Shown here in pieces: positions 36,928 through 47,390 of a stretch of DNA of 64,000 nucleotides. Both the position numbers and the translations under genes were made by a program. The stretch comes from Methylobacterium sp. NEAU K (GTDB lineage: Bacteria > Pseudomonadota > Alphaproteobacteria > Rhizobiales > Beijerinckiaceae), in assembly GCF_030700285.1 (NCBI RefSeq), contig NZ_JAUYZJ010000003.1, forward strand, positions 1-64,000, given 5' to 3'. The notes under the pieces are model-generated. The model was given only the letters and a program-made list of their open reading frames with translations. It had not been told where the DNA came from and ran no database searches. Every line of letters begins with the position of its first letter. Within the stretch, counting starts at the first letter, position 1.

Positions 36928-37757
36928 GCGGGCTCGACGCCGGGCTGGTCGGCACGCTCTACCATGCCGCGTGCCTGGCGGAACTCGACGCGCTCAAGCC
37001 CGGGAACGTCCACGCCTATGCAGAAGGCCACCGTATGCTGGTGGCGGATTTCCTGACCAGCGCGGATGTCTCGGCGCCGGCCCTGGCACGCCCCAGAACA
37101 GGCGTCGGCGAGCGGGTCCGCGCGGGCGTCGCCGCGACAATGGCGGCAGTGGCCCAGAACACCAATCTCGGGATCCTGCTCCTCTGCGCCCCGCTCGCCG
37201 CCGCAGCCGAGCGGGGCAGCACGGTCGAGTCGGTGCTCGGCAGCCTCGACCGGGCAGACTCGGAGGCGGTTTTCGCCGCGATCCGGCTCGCCAATCCCGG
37301 TGGCCTCGGCAGGGCCGGACAGTACGATGTCGCCGCAGCTGCCCCCGAATCCCTTCTTGCCGCCATGGCGGAGGCCTCCGACCGGGACCGCATAGCCCGC
37401 GCCTACGTCACCGGCTTCGCGGATGTGACGACGATCGGACTGGCGGCGCTCGCGGAGGCCCGCGCCCAGGGGCTGGACCGCTCCTGGTGCACGACCGCGA
37501 TCCACCTTTCCTACCTGCGCGCCGCCCCGGACAGCCACATCGCCCGCAAGGCGGGCGTGGCGACCGCAGAGGCCGTCCGCCGGGAGGCCGAGGAGACCCT
37601 GGCTGATCTCGATCTCGCCTCCCGGCCGGTGGATCCGCTGCTGGCGCTGGATGCATCGTTGAAGGCGCGCGGTCTGAACCCCGGCACGAGCGCGGATTTC
37701 ACGGTGGCGACGCTGTTCTGGGATGCTCTCGCCTCGGCAGGCGCAGTGCTGGCGTGA
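36924..37757 (+). CDS. CitG/MdcB-like (triphosphoribosyl-dephospho-CoA synthase family) protein
   Basis: A 277-residue all-helical protein resembling the family that makes the prosthetic-group precursor of citrate and malonate lyases. Visible: AACLAELDALKPGNVHAYAEGHRMLVADFLTSADVSAPAL with the family motif KPGNV, then NTNLGILLLCAPLAAAAERG, DVTTIGLAALAEARAQGLDRSWCTTAIHLSYLRAAPDSHIARKAGVATAEAV and LNPGTSADFTVATLFWDAL. There is no citrate lyase in the window, and the gene is coupled by ATGA to an H4MPT-cluster ATP-grasp gene, so it more likely performs a phosphoribosyl- or nucleotidyl-type transfer in C1 cofactor synthesis. That reassignment is inference. Confidence 0.83.
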   Translation: MSGLDAGLVGTLYHAACLAELDALKPGNVHAYAEGHRMLVADFLTSADVSAPALARPRTGVGERVRAGVAATMAAVAQNTNLGILLLCAPLAAAAERGSTVESVLGSLDRADSEAVFAAIRLANPGGLGRAGQYDVAAAAPESLLAAMAEASDRDRIARAYVTGFADVTTIGLAALAEARAQGLDRSWCTTAIHLSYLRAAPDSHIARKAGVATAEAVRREAEETLADLDLASRPVDPLLALDASLKARGLNPGTSADFTVATLFWDALASAGAVLA

Positions 37758-37997
37758 GACGGGCGCAAGTTCCCGTGTTCCGGCCCCGGGGCACAAAGAA
37801 ATTCCTCAATGCCAGGGCCTTGCGCGGGTTGTGAGCCGCTGGGCCCCGCTGTAGGGTCCGGCGCGCTGTCCGGCCCAACCGGCTCGGCCCATCCGGCTCG
37901 GCCGGCATGGTCGGGCGCCGATAACAAGGATGGCTTCCCGGCCGCAGGCATCGCCCGGCGCCGCGGCTTTATTTCGGAATCCAGGGAGAGACACCGA

Positions 37998-38507
37998 ATG
38001 GCGAAGATCACCAAGGTCATGGTCGGCGAGGCCCTCGTCGGCGACGGCAACGAGGTCGCTCACATCGACCTGATCATCGGACCGCGCGGTTCGCCGGCCG
38101 AGACCGCTTTCTGCAACGGCCTCGTGAACAACAAGCACGGCTTCACCAGCCTGCTCGCGGTCATCGCGCCGAACCTGCCGTGCAAGCCGAACACGCTGAT
38201 GTTCAACAAGGTCACCATCAACGACGCCCGTCAGGCCGTCCAGATGTTCGGCCCGGCCCAGCATGGCGTCGCCAAGGCCGTGCAGGATTGCGTGGCCGAG
38301 GGCATCATCCCGGCCGATGAGGCGGACGACCTGTTCATCCTGGTCGGCGTGTTCATTCACTGGGAGGCGGCCGACGACGCCAAGATCCAGAAGTACAACT
38401 ACGAGGCCACCAAGCTCTCGATCCAGCGTGCGGTGAGCGGCGAGCCGAAGGCTTCAACCGTGACCGAGCAGCGCAACTCGGCCCAGCATCCTTTCGCCGC
38501 CCATTAG
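37998..38507 (+). CDS. fae: Formaldehyde-activating enzyme
   Basis: It catalyses condensation of formaldehyde with H4MPT to methylene-H4MPT, the entry of the dissimilatory C1 pathway. The 169-residue protein is almost identical in pattern to known Fae: [89 protein letters not shown]-type segment and [20 protein letters not shown]. The conserved His of GNEVAHID is the proposed catalytic residue. GGAGAG precedes the ATG. It follows the CitG-like gene by 240 bases, so it may have its own promoter, and is closed by a strong terminator. Confidence 0.98.
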   Translation: MAKITKVMVGEALVGDGNEVAHIDLIIGPRGSPAETAFCNGLVNNKHGFTSLLAVIAPNLPCKPNTLMFNKVTINDARQAVQMFGPAQHGVAKAVQDCVAEGIIPADEADDLFILVGVFIHWEAADDAKIQKYNYEATKLSIQRAVSGEPKASTVTEQRNSAQHPFAAH

Positions 38508-38606
38508 ATCGGGGACGGTCCTGGGCAGATTGAGCCTCCGCCCGCACCGCGGGGCCTGCTCCAGCGACTGGCCTCGATCTTCCTAGGCCGATAGGAACGA
38601 CCACCG

Positions 38607-38635
38607 ACGGGACGGCGAAAGCCGTCCCGTTTTTA
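38607..38635 (+). terminator. Intrinsic terminator of fae
   Basis: A perfect 10-bp stem (ACGGGACGGC at 38607-38616 against 38621-38630) closes a GAAA tetraloop and is followed by TTTTT. It lies 100 bases past the fae stop and marks the end of the C1 supercluster. Confidence 0.92.
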
Positions 38636-39080
38636 TTTGTTTCTTGTGGCGGGACGTCAGGTCCCGGCGCATCTGCGCCGGCAATGTGCGGGCGCAGATG
38701 CGCCGAGAGACGAATCCCGCGGATTTCCAGACCCCGCTGCCAGCGACGCGATGCCCTTGGGTCTTCCTCCACCGCAGGGCAATCGTTTTCACACGTCGCC
38801 GGCCCCGGCGCGCTCTCCTGCCCGGCTGGTCCTGCCCCTGCTCAGGATCGATCGAGTCTGCGGGCAGGAGCGAAGGTTGAGGTGGCGCGGGATCGAGCGT
38901 CACGGTTCCTTCTGACCACCCCAGACCCCTGGCCTGCCCTCGCAAGGAGGGAGGAAAAGCGCGGTGTCTCAGTGGCCTGTCACCGGACCTCAGTTTGCGG
39001 ATCCGAGCGATGCGCGAATCCGGTAGCCCTCGAGGGAAGGGCGAAGGCCCCGTCTCCCGTGAAATTTGGACCGCCCAGAC
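38636..39080. repeat. Non-coding spacer with a nested palindromic element
   Basis: About 450 bases without a gene lie between the fae terminator and the groEL terminator. The notable structure is at 38664-38704: the 14-mer GGCGCATCTGCGCC (38666-38679), itself a hairpin, is followed 11 bases later by its exact reverse complement GGCGCAGATGCGCC (38691-38704). This resembles a REP/BIME-type element. The remainder shows no recognisable signal. Confidence 0.6.
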
Positions 39081-39111
39081 AAAAGAAAAGGGGCCGCCTC
39101 GCGGCGACCCC
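39081..39111 (-). terminator. Intrinsic terminator of groEL
   Basis: On the reverse strand a stem GGGGTCGCC / GGCGGCCCC (one G-T pair) closes the loop GCGA and is followed by TTTTCTTTT (plus-strand 39081-39089 read in reverse). It lies about 30 bases downstream of the groEL stop. Confidence 0.88.
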
Positions 39112-39139
39112 CTTCCTCGTCTCGACGGGTGGCGCGGAC

Positions 39140-40828
<1,689 letters not shown>

Positions 40829-40854
40829 TCAAAGGGCTGGAACAGGTGATCCGA

Positions 40855-41145
40855 TCAGAGGGCGACAACGCCCATGATGTCGGATTCCTTCATGATCAGG
40901 AGGTCCTGACCGTCGATCTTGACCTCGGTGCCGGACCACTTGCCGAACAGGACGCGGTCGCCGGCCTTTACGTCCAGCGCGTTGATGCGGCCGGATTCGT
41001 CACGGGCGCCGGGCCCGACGGCGATAACTTCGCCCTCCTGCGGCTTCTCCTTGGCGGTATCCGGAATGATGATGCCGCCCTTGGTCTTCTCTTCGCTCTC
41101 GATGCGACGGACGACCACGCGGTCGTGCAGCGGACGGAACTTCAT
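40855..41145 (-). CDS. groES: Co-chaperonin GroES
   Basis: The 96-residue co-chaperonin that caps GroEL. It has the usual start [46 protein letters not shown], including the mobile loop, and the end [21 protein letters not shown] at 41145 with AGAGGG upstream is chosen; a longer in-frame opening upstream runs through the CIRCE element and the promoter and cannot be coding. First gene of groESL. Confidence 0.98.
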   Translation of the reverse strand: MKFRPLHDRVVVRRIESEEKTKGGIIIPDTAKEKPQEGEVIAVGPGARDESGRINALDVKAGDRVLFGKWSGTEVKIDGQDLLIMKESDIMGVVAL

Positions 41146-41216
41146 GAGCTGCCCTCTTGCTTCAGGTCTGCAGTTGGCGTTGATGCGGCCGTCGGGGCCG
41201 CTTCTGAACCCGACTG

Positions 41217-41243
41217 TTAGCACTCTGTATCGTCGAGTGCCAA
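41217..41243 (-). promoter_or_regulatory. CIRCE element (HrcA operator) upstream of groES
   Basis: TTAGCACTC, nine bases, GAGTGCCAA: the inverted repeat bound by the repressor HrcA, with one mismatch to the consensus right arm (GAGTGCTAA). It lies 71 bases upstream of the groES ATG and just downstream of a promoter, the standard repressing position. HrcA itself is not in the window. Confidence 0.95.
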
Positions 41244-41253
41244 TGACGCTGGC

Positions 41254-41282
41254 GAGATAGCCCTCGCCTGGTTTCAAGTCAA
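41254..41282 (-). promoter_or_regulatory. groESL promoter
   Basis: On the reverse strand TTGACT (41277-41282) and TATCTC (41254-41259) are separated by exactly 17 bases, a good sigma-70-type pair. The same DNA reads CTTGAAA then CTATCTCG, so it also resembles alphaproteobacterial heat-shock sigma-32 promoters, but with short spacing. CIRCE follows it directly. Confidence 0.78.
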
Positions 41283-41356
41283 GACTGTCGCACCCCTGCG
41301 CGACGACACCATGACGTGGCGTCGACCCGATCTCCCCTTCTGGAAGACGCCCTCCC

Positions 41357-42343
41357 ATGCTGAGCCTGCACGGACCCGAGGGCGCAGTGGCGCAGGACGC
41401 TGGCGGTCCGATACCGCGCAATGCCGTCTGGCTGGACTTGAACGACCCGAGCCCTGAGGAAGCCGCCGCCGTTGAAGCGGCCACCGGCCTGCGGGTGCCG
41501 TCCCGGTCTGCCCTGTCGGAGGTGGAATCGTCGAGCCGCCTGCGGCGGACGAAGGGCGGGCTCTCGCTCTCGACCCCGATGATCACCTTCGAGAGCACCG
41601 CGTCTCAGCTGAAGCCGCTGGGGTTCCTGCTGTCCAAGGACCATCTCGTCACCATCCGGTTCCACGATCTGCGGGCCTTCGACGCGTCTGAGAAGCGGAT
41701 CGCTGACGGCGACGGCAGCGCGACACCGAGCGAGATCTTTCTCGTTATCTTGGAGGATCTGGTCGACAGCCTCGCGGACGCCCTCGAGGACATGGCGTCG
41801 GAGCTCGACTCGCTCTCGACGCGGATCTTCGACTTCGACGTGCGTGGTGCCGATCGGCGCCGTCTCGAGAGTCCGCCGCCGCGCCGGCGCGACCTGGCGC
41901 TGCGCCGGATCCTGCGCGGTATCAGCAATCGTGGGAAAGTCCTGGGGAAGATCCGCGCGAGCCTGCTCGGCCTGGAGCGGATCGTGCCATTCGTGTCGGC
42001 CGCCTGCGACGGCCTCGGGCTGCCCGAGGATGGACGCTTCGAGACGATCCGGCGGGACATCGATTCCCTCGACGAGTTCGAGACGCGCCTGGCGGAAAAC
42101 GTCCAGTTCCTGCTGGACGCCGCCCTCGGACTCATCAACATCGAGCAGAATAACGTCTTCCGCGTACTCACCGTCGTTTCGGTGGTGGGCGTGCCCCCGA
42201 CGCTGATCGCTTCGATGTATGGCATGAACTTCAAACACATGCCGGAACTGGATTGGGCCTACGGGTACCCATACGCGCTCGGGCTGATCCTCTTCAGCGC
42301 GCTCGCACCGATCGTATATTTTCGGATTCGCGGCTGGTTCTGA
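41357..42343 (+). CDS. corA: CorA-family magnesium/divalent cation transporter
   Basis: A 328-residue inner-membrane channel for Mg2+ and related ions. The large cytoplasmic N-terminal domain (1-265) has the family's acidic helices ([91 protein letters not shown]). The signature GMN is at residues 289-291 between the two C-terminal membrane helices, and the protein ends in a basic YFRIRGWF. It is divergent from groES. The exact cation (Mg, Co, Ni or Zn efflux in the ZntB branch) is not determined by sequence alone. Confidence 0.93.
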   Translation: MLSLHGPEGAVAQDAGGPIPRNAVWLDLNDPSPEEAAAVEAATGLRVPSRSALSEVESSSRLRRTKGGLSLSTPMITFESTASQLKPLGFLLSKDHLVTIRFHDLRAFDASEKRIADGDGSATPSEIFLVILEDLVDSLADALEDMASELDSLSTRIFDFDVRGADRRRLESPPPRRRDLALRRILRGISNRGKVLGKIRASLLGLERIVPFVSAACDGLGLPEDGRFETIRRDIDSLDEFETRLAENVQFLLDAALGLINIEQNNVFRVLTVVSVVGVPPTLIASMYGMNFKHMPELDWAYGYPYALGLILFSALAPIVYFRIRGWF

Positions 42344-42348
42344 TATTC

Positions 42349-42377
42349 ATCGATAAAACCGGGGAATTATCGATTTT
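42349..42377 (+). terminator. AT-rich hairpin after corA
   Basis: ATCGATAA (42349-42356) and TTATCGAT (42367-42374) form an 8-bp stem with a 10-base loop, followed by TTT. The position six bases past the corA stop supports termination, though the stem is AT-rich for this genome. Confidence 0.45.
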
Positions 42378-42548
42378 CAATCGGCTTTATTCATCGCGAT
42401 AATCAGTCTGTCTGGCAAATAAAAATTGGATCTATATCTCATCAATTTCGCGATTGAAGCATTGCGCCGCTTGCAAAATGCTGCGCAAGTTAGGATTTGC
42501 TTAACACCGCACCTGCTATCCGCCGTTAAGCGAGATGCGAGCGCGGAT

Positions 42549-44009
42549 ATGTTCAAGCGAAATTCGTTCAATGAAGCTCAGGCCAAGATCGACGCACTGG
42601 ATCGCTCGCTGGCCATCATCGAGTTTACCTTGGATGGCCGCGTTCTCCATGCGAACCAGAACTTCTTGACATTGATGAAATACTCTATCGACGATTTAAA
42701 AAACAAACATCATCGCATTTTTGTCGATCCCCAATACGCAAGCACGGAGGATTACAAATCTTTCTGGGCGAACCTGGAGACAGGCGAGTACGTCACCGGC
42801 GAATTTCTCCGCCTCGACAAGGCGGGGATGCCGGTCTGGCTCGAGGCGACCTACAATCCGATCTTCGATTCGCAAGGCCGGCCGATGAAGGTGGTCAAGT
42901 TCGCCTCCGACATCTCGGCCAAGAAAAACGAGATCGACCGGCTGATGACGATGATCGACAACATGCCGGTCGCCGTGATGACGGCCGACCCGACGGATGA
43001 ATTTCGGATCAACTATCTCAACGCCACGTCGCGCCACACGCTGGGGCCGATCGAGCAGTATCTGCCGATCAAGGTCGACCAGATGCTCGGCACCTCATTC
43101 GACGTCTTCCACAAGAACCCCCGCCATCAGCGCAGCATGCTGGCGGACGCGAGCCGCCTGCCGCACACCACCCGGATCAAGCTCGGACCGGAAACCCTCA
43201 ACCTGCGGGTGACGGCCGTGAACGATTCGAAGGGCCGCTACCTGGGGCCGATGCTCACCTGGGCCGTGGTGACGGCGCAGGTGAACATGGAGTCCGAGGT
43301 GAACCGGGTCGTCGAGGCGGTGGGCTCTGCGATCCAGGAGATGCAGCAATCGGCCGAAGGGCTGACGCAATCGGCGGATTCGGCCCGCCAGAAGGCCGCG
43401 TCTGTGGCGGCGAATTCCGAGCAGATGAACGGCGCGATCCAGGAAATCTCCGGGCAAGTCGGGCGGGTATCGGAGCGCGCGCAGCAGATCGCCGTCCAGG
43501 CCGAGGCGACGGACACCACGATGCGGCAACTGGCGGAGAATGCCCGCAAGGTCGACGCGGTGGTGGGCATGATCAAGTCGATCGCCGACCAGACCAACCT
43601 CCTGGCGCTGAACGCGACGATCGAGGCGGCCCGGGCGGGCGCGGCGGGCCGCGGCTTCGCGGTCGTCGCCAGCGAGGTCAAGGCCCTGGCCGAGCAGACC
43701 GCCAAGGCGACGGGCGACATCACGCAACAGGTCGCGGCGATCCAGAGCGCGACCGGTGAGGCGGTCGGGGCGATCGAGATGATCACCGCGGCCGTCGGCG
43801 AGCTCTCGAAGCTGACCCTCGCGATGGCGAGTGCCGTCGAGGAGCAGGCGGTCTCGACCCACGAGATGTCGGGCAATATCGGCGGCGTCTCGATGGCGGC
43901 CAACACCACCGGCCAGCTCGCCGAAGCGGTTCGCGGCATCGCCGAGAACCTCGCCGGCCACTCGACCGGCCTCGCCGAGAGCGTCACCCGGTTCATGAAG
44001 ACCGGCTGA
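42549..44009 (+). CDS. Soluble PAS-containing methyl-accepting chemotaxis protein
   Basis: A 486-residue cytoplasmic chemoreceptor. No membrane helix is visible. Two PAS domains come first: residues about 10-130 ([57 protein letters not shown]) and about 135-265 ([33 protein letters not shown]). The MCP signalling coil follows, with the hairpin [41 protein letters not shown] domains with this arrangement often sense redox or energy state, bound to haem or FAD. ATG at 42549 ([11 protein letters not shown]) is preferred. The upstream 200 bases and the first codons are unusually AT-rich. Confidence 0.93.
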   Translation: MFKRNSFNEAQAKIDALDRSLAIIEFTLDGRVLHANQNFLTLMKYSIDDLKNKHHRIFVDPQYASTEDYKSFWANLETGEYVTGEFLRLDKAGMPVWLEATYNPIFDSQGRPMKVVKFASDISAKKNEIDRLMTMIDNMPVAVMTADPTDEFRINYLNATSRHTLGPIEQYLPIKVDQMLGTSFDVFHKNPRHQRSMLADASRLPHTTRIKLGPETLNLRVTAVNDSKGRYLGPMLTWAVVTAQVNMESEVNRVVEAVGSAIQEMQQSAEGLTQSADSARQKAASVAANSEQMNGAIQEISGQVGRVSERAQQIAVQAEATDTTMRQLAENARKVDAVVGMIKSIADQTNLLALNATIEAARAGAAGRGFAVVASEVKALAEQTAKATGDITQQVAAIQSATGEAVGAIEMITAAVGELSKLTLAMASAVEEQAVSTHEMSGNIGGVSMAANTTGQLAEAVRGIAENLAGHSTGLAESVTRFMKTG

Positions 44010-44034
44010 TCCGAAGATCCGTCGAGGCCCGAAA

Positions 44035-44748
44035 TCAGTCCCGGGTGAGCTGCGCCCGCCCGATGGCGAAGACCCGTCCGTCCCCGAGCAGGTGGGCCGT
44101 GAACCCGTTCGGGAACAGACCCTCGATCGCCCGCTCGCGAACGTTCAGGCCGCCCGCATAGGCACCGAAAGCCGGCATCACGAGACGGGTGCCGTCGGTG
44201 ACGAAGCACCGGCGGCGGACCGCTCGACCCCGCATGGCGACCTTACCGCAGGGATGGAGATGGCCGGCAATCTCGCCGGGCACCGGTTCGGGGCTCGGCT
44301 CGTGCCGGAGGACGAGGCCGCCGAGGCTCAGCGTGTCCGCGTAGCGACCGCCGACCCCCTCGCTGACCGCCGCATCGTGATTCCCGGCGATCCAGACCCA
44401 GTCCCGGCCCTCCTGCAGCGCCGCGATCATCGCCCGGTCGCCGGGCTCCATCCGCTCCGGCCCGCGGGCGTCGTGGAACGAATCCCCGAGGGCGACCACC
44501 CGGGCAGGATCGTGGCGAACCACCGCCTCGTGCAGACAGGCCAGCGTCTCGCGGGTGTCGTAGGGCGGCAGGAACTGGCCGGACCGGGCCGCGAAGGACG
44601 AGCCCTTCTCCAGATGGAGATCGGACACGATCAGGGTACGGTGCTCCGCCAGCCAAACGCCGCCGCAGAGGTCGAGCACCAGGGTCTCGCCCGCGAGCAG
44701 AAGGGTCGGGTGCTTGTGAGTCTTCTCGAGTCTCAGGCCGGCCGCCAA
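44035..44748 (-). CDS. pdeM: Ligase-associated metallophosphoesterase (PdeM type)
   Basis: A 237-residue calcineurin-like phosphoesterase. Metal motifs in order: IVSDLHLEKGSSF, VVALGDSFHD, WIAGNHDAAVS and EIAGHLHP. The family travels with a DNA ligase and the adjacent Lhr-type helicase and is annotated as a DNA-damage-response endonuclease. Here the helicase lies 41 bases upstream on the same strand; no ligase gene is visible nearby. The start is taken as TTG 44748; the frame is open further upstream across the helicase end, so the true start may differ. Confidence 0.86.
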   Translation of the reverse strand: MAAGLRLEKTHKHPTLLLAGETLVLDLCGGVWLAEHRTLIVSDLHLEKGSSFAARSGQFLPPYDTRETLACLHEAVVRHDPARVVALGDSFHDARGPERMEPGDRAMIAALQEGRDWVWIAGNHDAAVSEGVGGRYADTLSLGGLVLRHEPSPEPVPGEIAGHLHPCGKVAMRGRAVRRRCFVTDGTRLVMPAFGAYAGGLNVRERAIEGLFPNGFTAHLLGDGRVFAIGRAQLTRD

Positions 44749-44789
44749 GATCGCATCCTCGGATTCGTCGGGGGAGGGCGGATCGCCGG

Positions 44790-47390
44790 TCAGGACAGCG
44801 CTTCCTGGAGAAGCTCCGCCTCGGCATCGGCCAGGATCTCGTCGGCACCCTCGCCGTAGACCCGCTCGCGCCCGATCTCGAGCATGACGGACACGGAAAG
44901 CGGCGAGACCCGGTCGAGAGCCTTATGGATGATTCGCCCCTGGATGCGCTCTAGCATCATGCCGAGGCGCCTCACGTCGAGGAGTCCGGTTGCCGCATCC
45001 TGCCGCGCCGCCCGGAGCAGGAGATGGTCGGGCTGGTGCTTGCGCAGCACATCATAGATCAGGTCGGTGGAGATCGTCACCTGCCGGCCGGTCTTCTTCA
45101 GGCCCGGATGGTGGCGCTCGATCAGCCCGGCGATCACTGCGCATTGCCGGAAGGTGCGCTTCATCATCGCCGATTCATCGAGCCACGCCTCTAGGTCGTC
45201 GCCGAGCATGTCGACGGCGAAGAGGTCGCCGATGAAGTCGGCGTCGATCGCGGCACGCTCGGACAGGTCCCGCGTGGTCCAGATCGCGATGCCGTAATCG
45301 TTGGCCGCGAAGCCGAGCGGGCGCAGGCCGTCGCGCTCCAGCCGGCGGGTGAGCAGCATGCCGAGCGTCTGGTGGGCGAGCCGCCCCTCGAACGGGAAGG
45401 CGGTGAGGTAGTAGCGCTTGCCCCTCGGGAAGGTCTCGACCAGCAGGTCGCGCTCGCCAGGCAGGATCGAGCGGCGGCGCTGCTGTTGCAGGTACTCGCC
45501 GATCTGCCTCGGCAGGCGGTCCCATTCGAACGGATCGGCGATCAGCGCCCGGACCCGCGCGGCCAGAAACGTCGAGAGCGGGAACTTCGCCCCGGCATAG
45601 GACGGGATCGCCGGGTCTGTGCCGGGCGGGGCGCGCGTTACCAGGGCTTCGTCCTCGGCAAGCCCCTCGAAGCGCAGGGTCTCGCCGGCGAACAGGAAAG
45701 TGTCGCCGACGGTCAGCGTCTCGGCGAACTCATCCTCGATCTCGCCCAGCACCCGGCCGCCCTTCGGCAGCACGGTACCGGGCTTGCCCCGCAGCGTCCG
45801 GGCCAATCGGACCCGCACGCGTGCCGCCTCCACGATGGTGCCGACATTCATCCGATAGGCCTGCGCGGTGCGGGCATCGCGCACGCGCCACAGACCGTCG
45901 GGTCCGCGCAGGATCTTGGCGAAGCGCTCGTATGCGCGCAGGGCGTAGCCCCCAGTGGCCACATAGTCGACGACCTGCTCGAACGACTCCCATGTCAGGC
46001 CGGCATAGGGCGCCGCGGAGACGATCTCGTCGTAAAGGTCCAGGGGTTCGAAGGCATCCGCGCAGGCCATGCCGAGCACATGCTGGGCGAGCACGTCGAG
46101 TGCGCCCTGCCGCGCGTCGGGGGTGTCCTGGGCGGCTTCCTCGACGGCATCGAGGGCGGCCTGGCACTCCAGCATCTCGAAACGATTACCCGGGACCAGG
46201 TAGGCCTTCGAGGGCTCGTCCATGCGGTGGTTGGCCCGCCCGATCCGCTGCATGATCCGGCTCGCGCCCTTGGGGGCACCGACATTGACCACGAGGTCGA
46301 CGTCGCCCCAGTCGATACCGAGGTCGAGGGTCGCGGTGCAGACGATCGCCCGCAGCTGGCCCGCCGCCATGGCGGCCTCAACCCGGCGGCGCTGCTGGGC
46401 ATCCAGGGAGCCGTGATGGATCGCGATCGGCAGGGCGTCCTCGTTGAGCCGCCACAACTCCTGGAAGGTGTACTCGGCCTGGAGGCGGGTATTGACGAAG
46501 ACCAGCGTGGTGCGGTGCTGCCCGATCAGGTCGTAGATCGCCGGCATTGAGTGCCATGCGGTGTGTCCCGAGAGTGGGAGCGCCCGGCCGAGGTCGAGCA
46601 TGCGCAGGTCCGCCTTTGCGCCTCCGCTCACGGTGACGAGCATGGCCATGGGCAGTGATGGGGAGCCTGCGACGTTCCCTTTCCCTCTCTCCTTGGCGGG
46701 GGAGGGTGGGCGACACGTCTCGGGCTCGCGCGGGAGGTCTTGGGGGTGAGGGAGAGCCTGCACCTGCGGCACCAGATACTTCCGCAGCTCGTCCGGCTCG
46801 CGCACAGTCGCGGATAACCCGATCGCCGCGAGGCCCGGGCTGAGGCGGTGCAGGCGGGCCAGCGCCAGGGAGAGCAGGTCGCCGCGCTTCGAGGTGACGA
46901 GGGCATGCAGCTCGTCGAGGATCACGCAGCGCAGCCCCGAGAAGAACTCGGCGGCCTCGCGATGCGCAATGAGCAGCGCGAGCTGCTCGGGCGTGGTCAG
47001 GAGGATATCGGGCGGCCGGCTGATCTGGCGTGTGCGCTTGTGCGCGGGTGTGTCGCCGGTGCGGGTCTCCACGCGCACCGGCAGTTCCATCTCGGCGATG
47101 GGCGCGTCGAGGTTGCGGGCGATATCGACCGCCAGTGCCTTCAGCGGCGAGACGTAGAGGGTGTGCAGCCGGCGAGGCGCGGATTTGGACGCCGGGCGTT
47201 CCGAGAGTGCGACGAGGCTCGGCAGGAAGCCCGCGAGCGTCTTGCCTGCGCCGGTCGGCGCCACGAGCAGGGCCGACCGGCCCGCGCGGACGATCCGCAG
47301 GAGATCTAGCTGGTGGGCCCGAGGCGACCAGCCGCGCCCGGCGAACCAAGCCCGGAAGGCTTCCGGCAGGATCTCGCGCGCGTCGCTCAG
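44790..47390 (-). CDS. Ligase-associated DEXH-box (Lhr-like) DNA helicase
   Basis: A roughly 866-residue superfamily 2 helicase. Seen in order: SPRAHQLDLLRIVRAGRSALLVAPTGAGKT (motifs Q and I), DILLTTPEQLALLIAHREAAEFF, CVILDELHALVTSKRGDLLSL (DEXH), VFVNTRLQAEYTFQELW, DVDLVVNVGAPKGASRIMQRIGRANHRMD (motifs V and VI), then the winged-helix and Lhr-core C-terminal domains. Conserved N-terminal sequence extends upstream of the first available GTG (47264), which falls inside the ATP loop, but no ATG, GTG or TTG exists there. CTG at 47390, overlapping the hydrolase stop as CTGA, is the likely start. A low-complexity 38-residue insertion is present at 46650-46765. Confidence 0.88.
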   Translation of the reverse strand: MSDAREILPEAFRAWFAGRGWSPRAHQLDLLRIVRAGRSALLVAPTGAGKTLAGFLPSLVALSERPASKSAPRRLHTLYVSPLKALAVDIARNLDAPIAEMELPVRVETRTGDTPAHKRTRQISRPPDILLTTPEQLALLIAHREAAEFFSGLRCVILDELHALVTSKRGDLLSLALARLHRLSPGLAAIGLSATVREPDELRKYLVPQVQALPHPQDLPREPETCRPPSPAKERGKGNVAGSPSLPMAMLVTVSGGAKADLRMLDLGRALPLSGHTAWHSMPAIYDLIGQHRTTLVFVNTRLQAEYTFQELWRLNEDALPIAIHHGSLDAQQRRRVEAAMAAGQLRAIVCTATLDLGIDWGDVDLVVNVGAPKGASRIMQRIGRANHRMDEPSKAYLVPGNRFEMLECQAALDAVEEAAQDTPDARQGALDVLAQHVLGMACADAFEPLDLYDEIVSAAPYAGLTWESFEQVVDYVATGGYALRAYERFAKILRGPDGLWRVRDARTAQAYRMNVGTIVEAARVRVRLARTLRGKPGTVLPKGGRVLGEIEDEFAETLTVGDTFLFAGETLRFEGLAEDEALVTRAPPGTDPAIPSYAGAKFPLSTFLAARVRALIADPFEWDRLPRQIGEYLQQQRRRSILPGERDLLVETFPRGKRYYLTAFPFEGRLAHQTLGMLLTRRLERDGLRPLGFAANDYGIAIWTTRDLSERAAIDADFIGDLFAVDMLGDDLEAWLDESAMMKRTFRQCAVIAGLIERHHPGLKKTGRQVTISTDLIYDVLRKHQPDHLLLRAARQDAATGLLDVRRLGMMLERIQGRIIHKALDRVSPLSVSVMLEIGRERVYGEGADEILADAEAELLQEALS
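46650..46765 (-). repeat. In-frame palindromic-repeat insertion within the helicase gene
   Basis: Around these positions the helicase encodes PHPQDLPREPETCRPPSPAKERGKGNVAGSPS, a Pro/Arg/Lys-rich stretch foreign to the helicase core, which resumes at MAMLVTVSGGAKADLRML. The DNA contains the palindrome-like CCCTCTCTCCTTGGCGGGGG, then AGGGTGGG, of the kind seen in the intergenic spacer at 35745-36018. It looks like a mobile palindromic element tolerated in frame. Confidence 0.65.
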
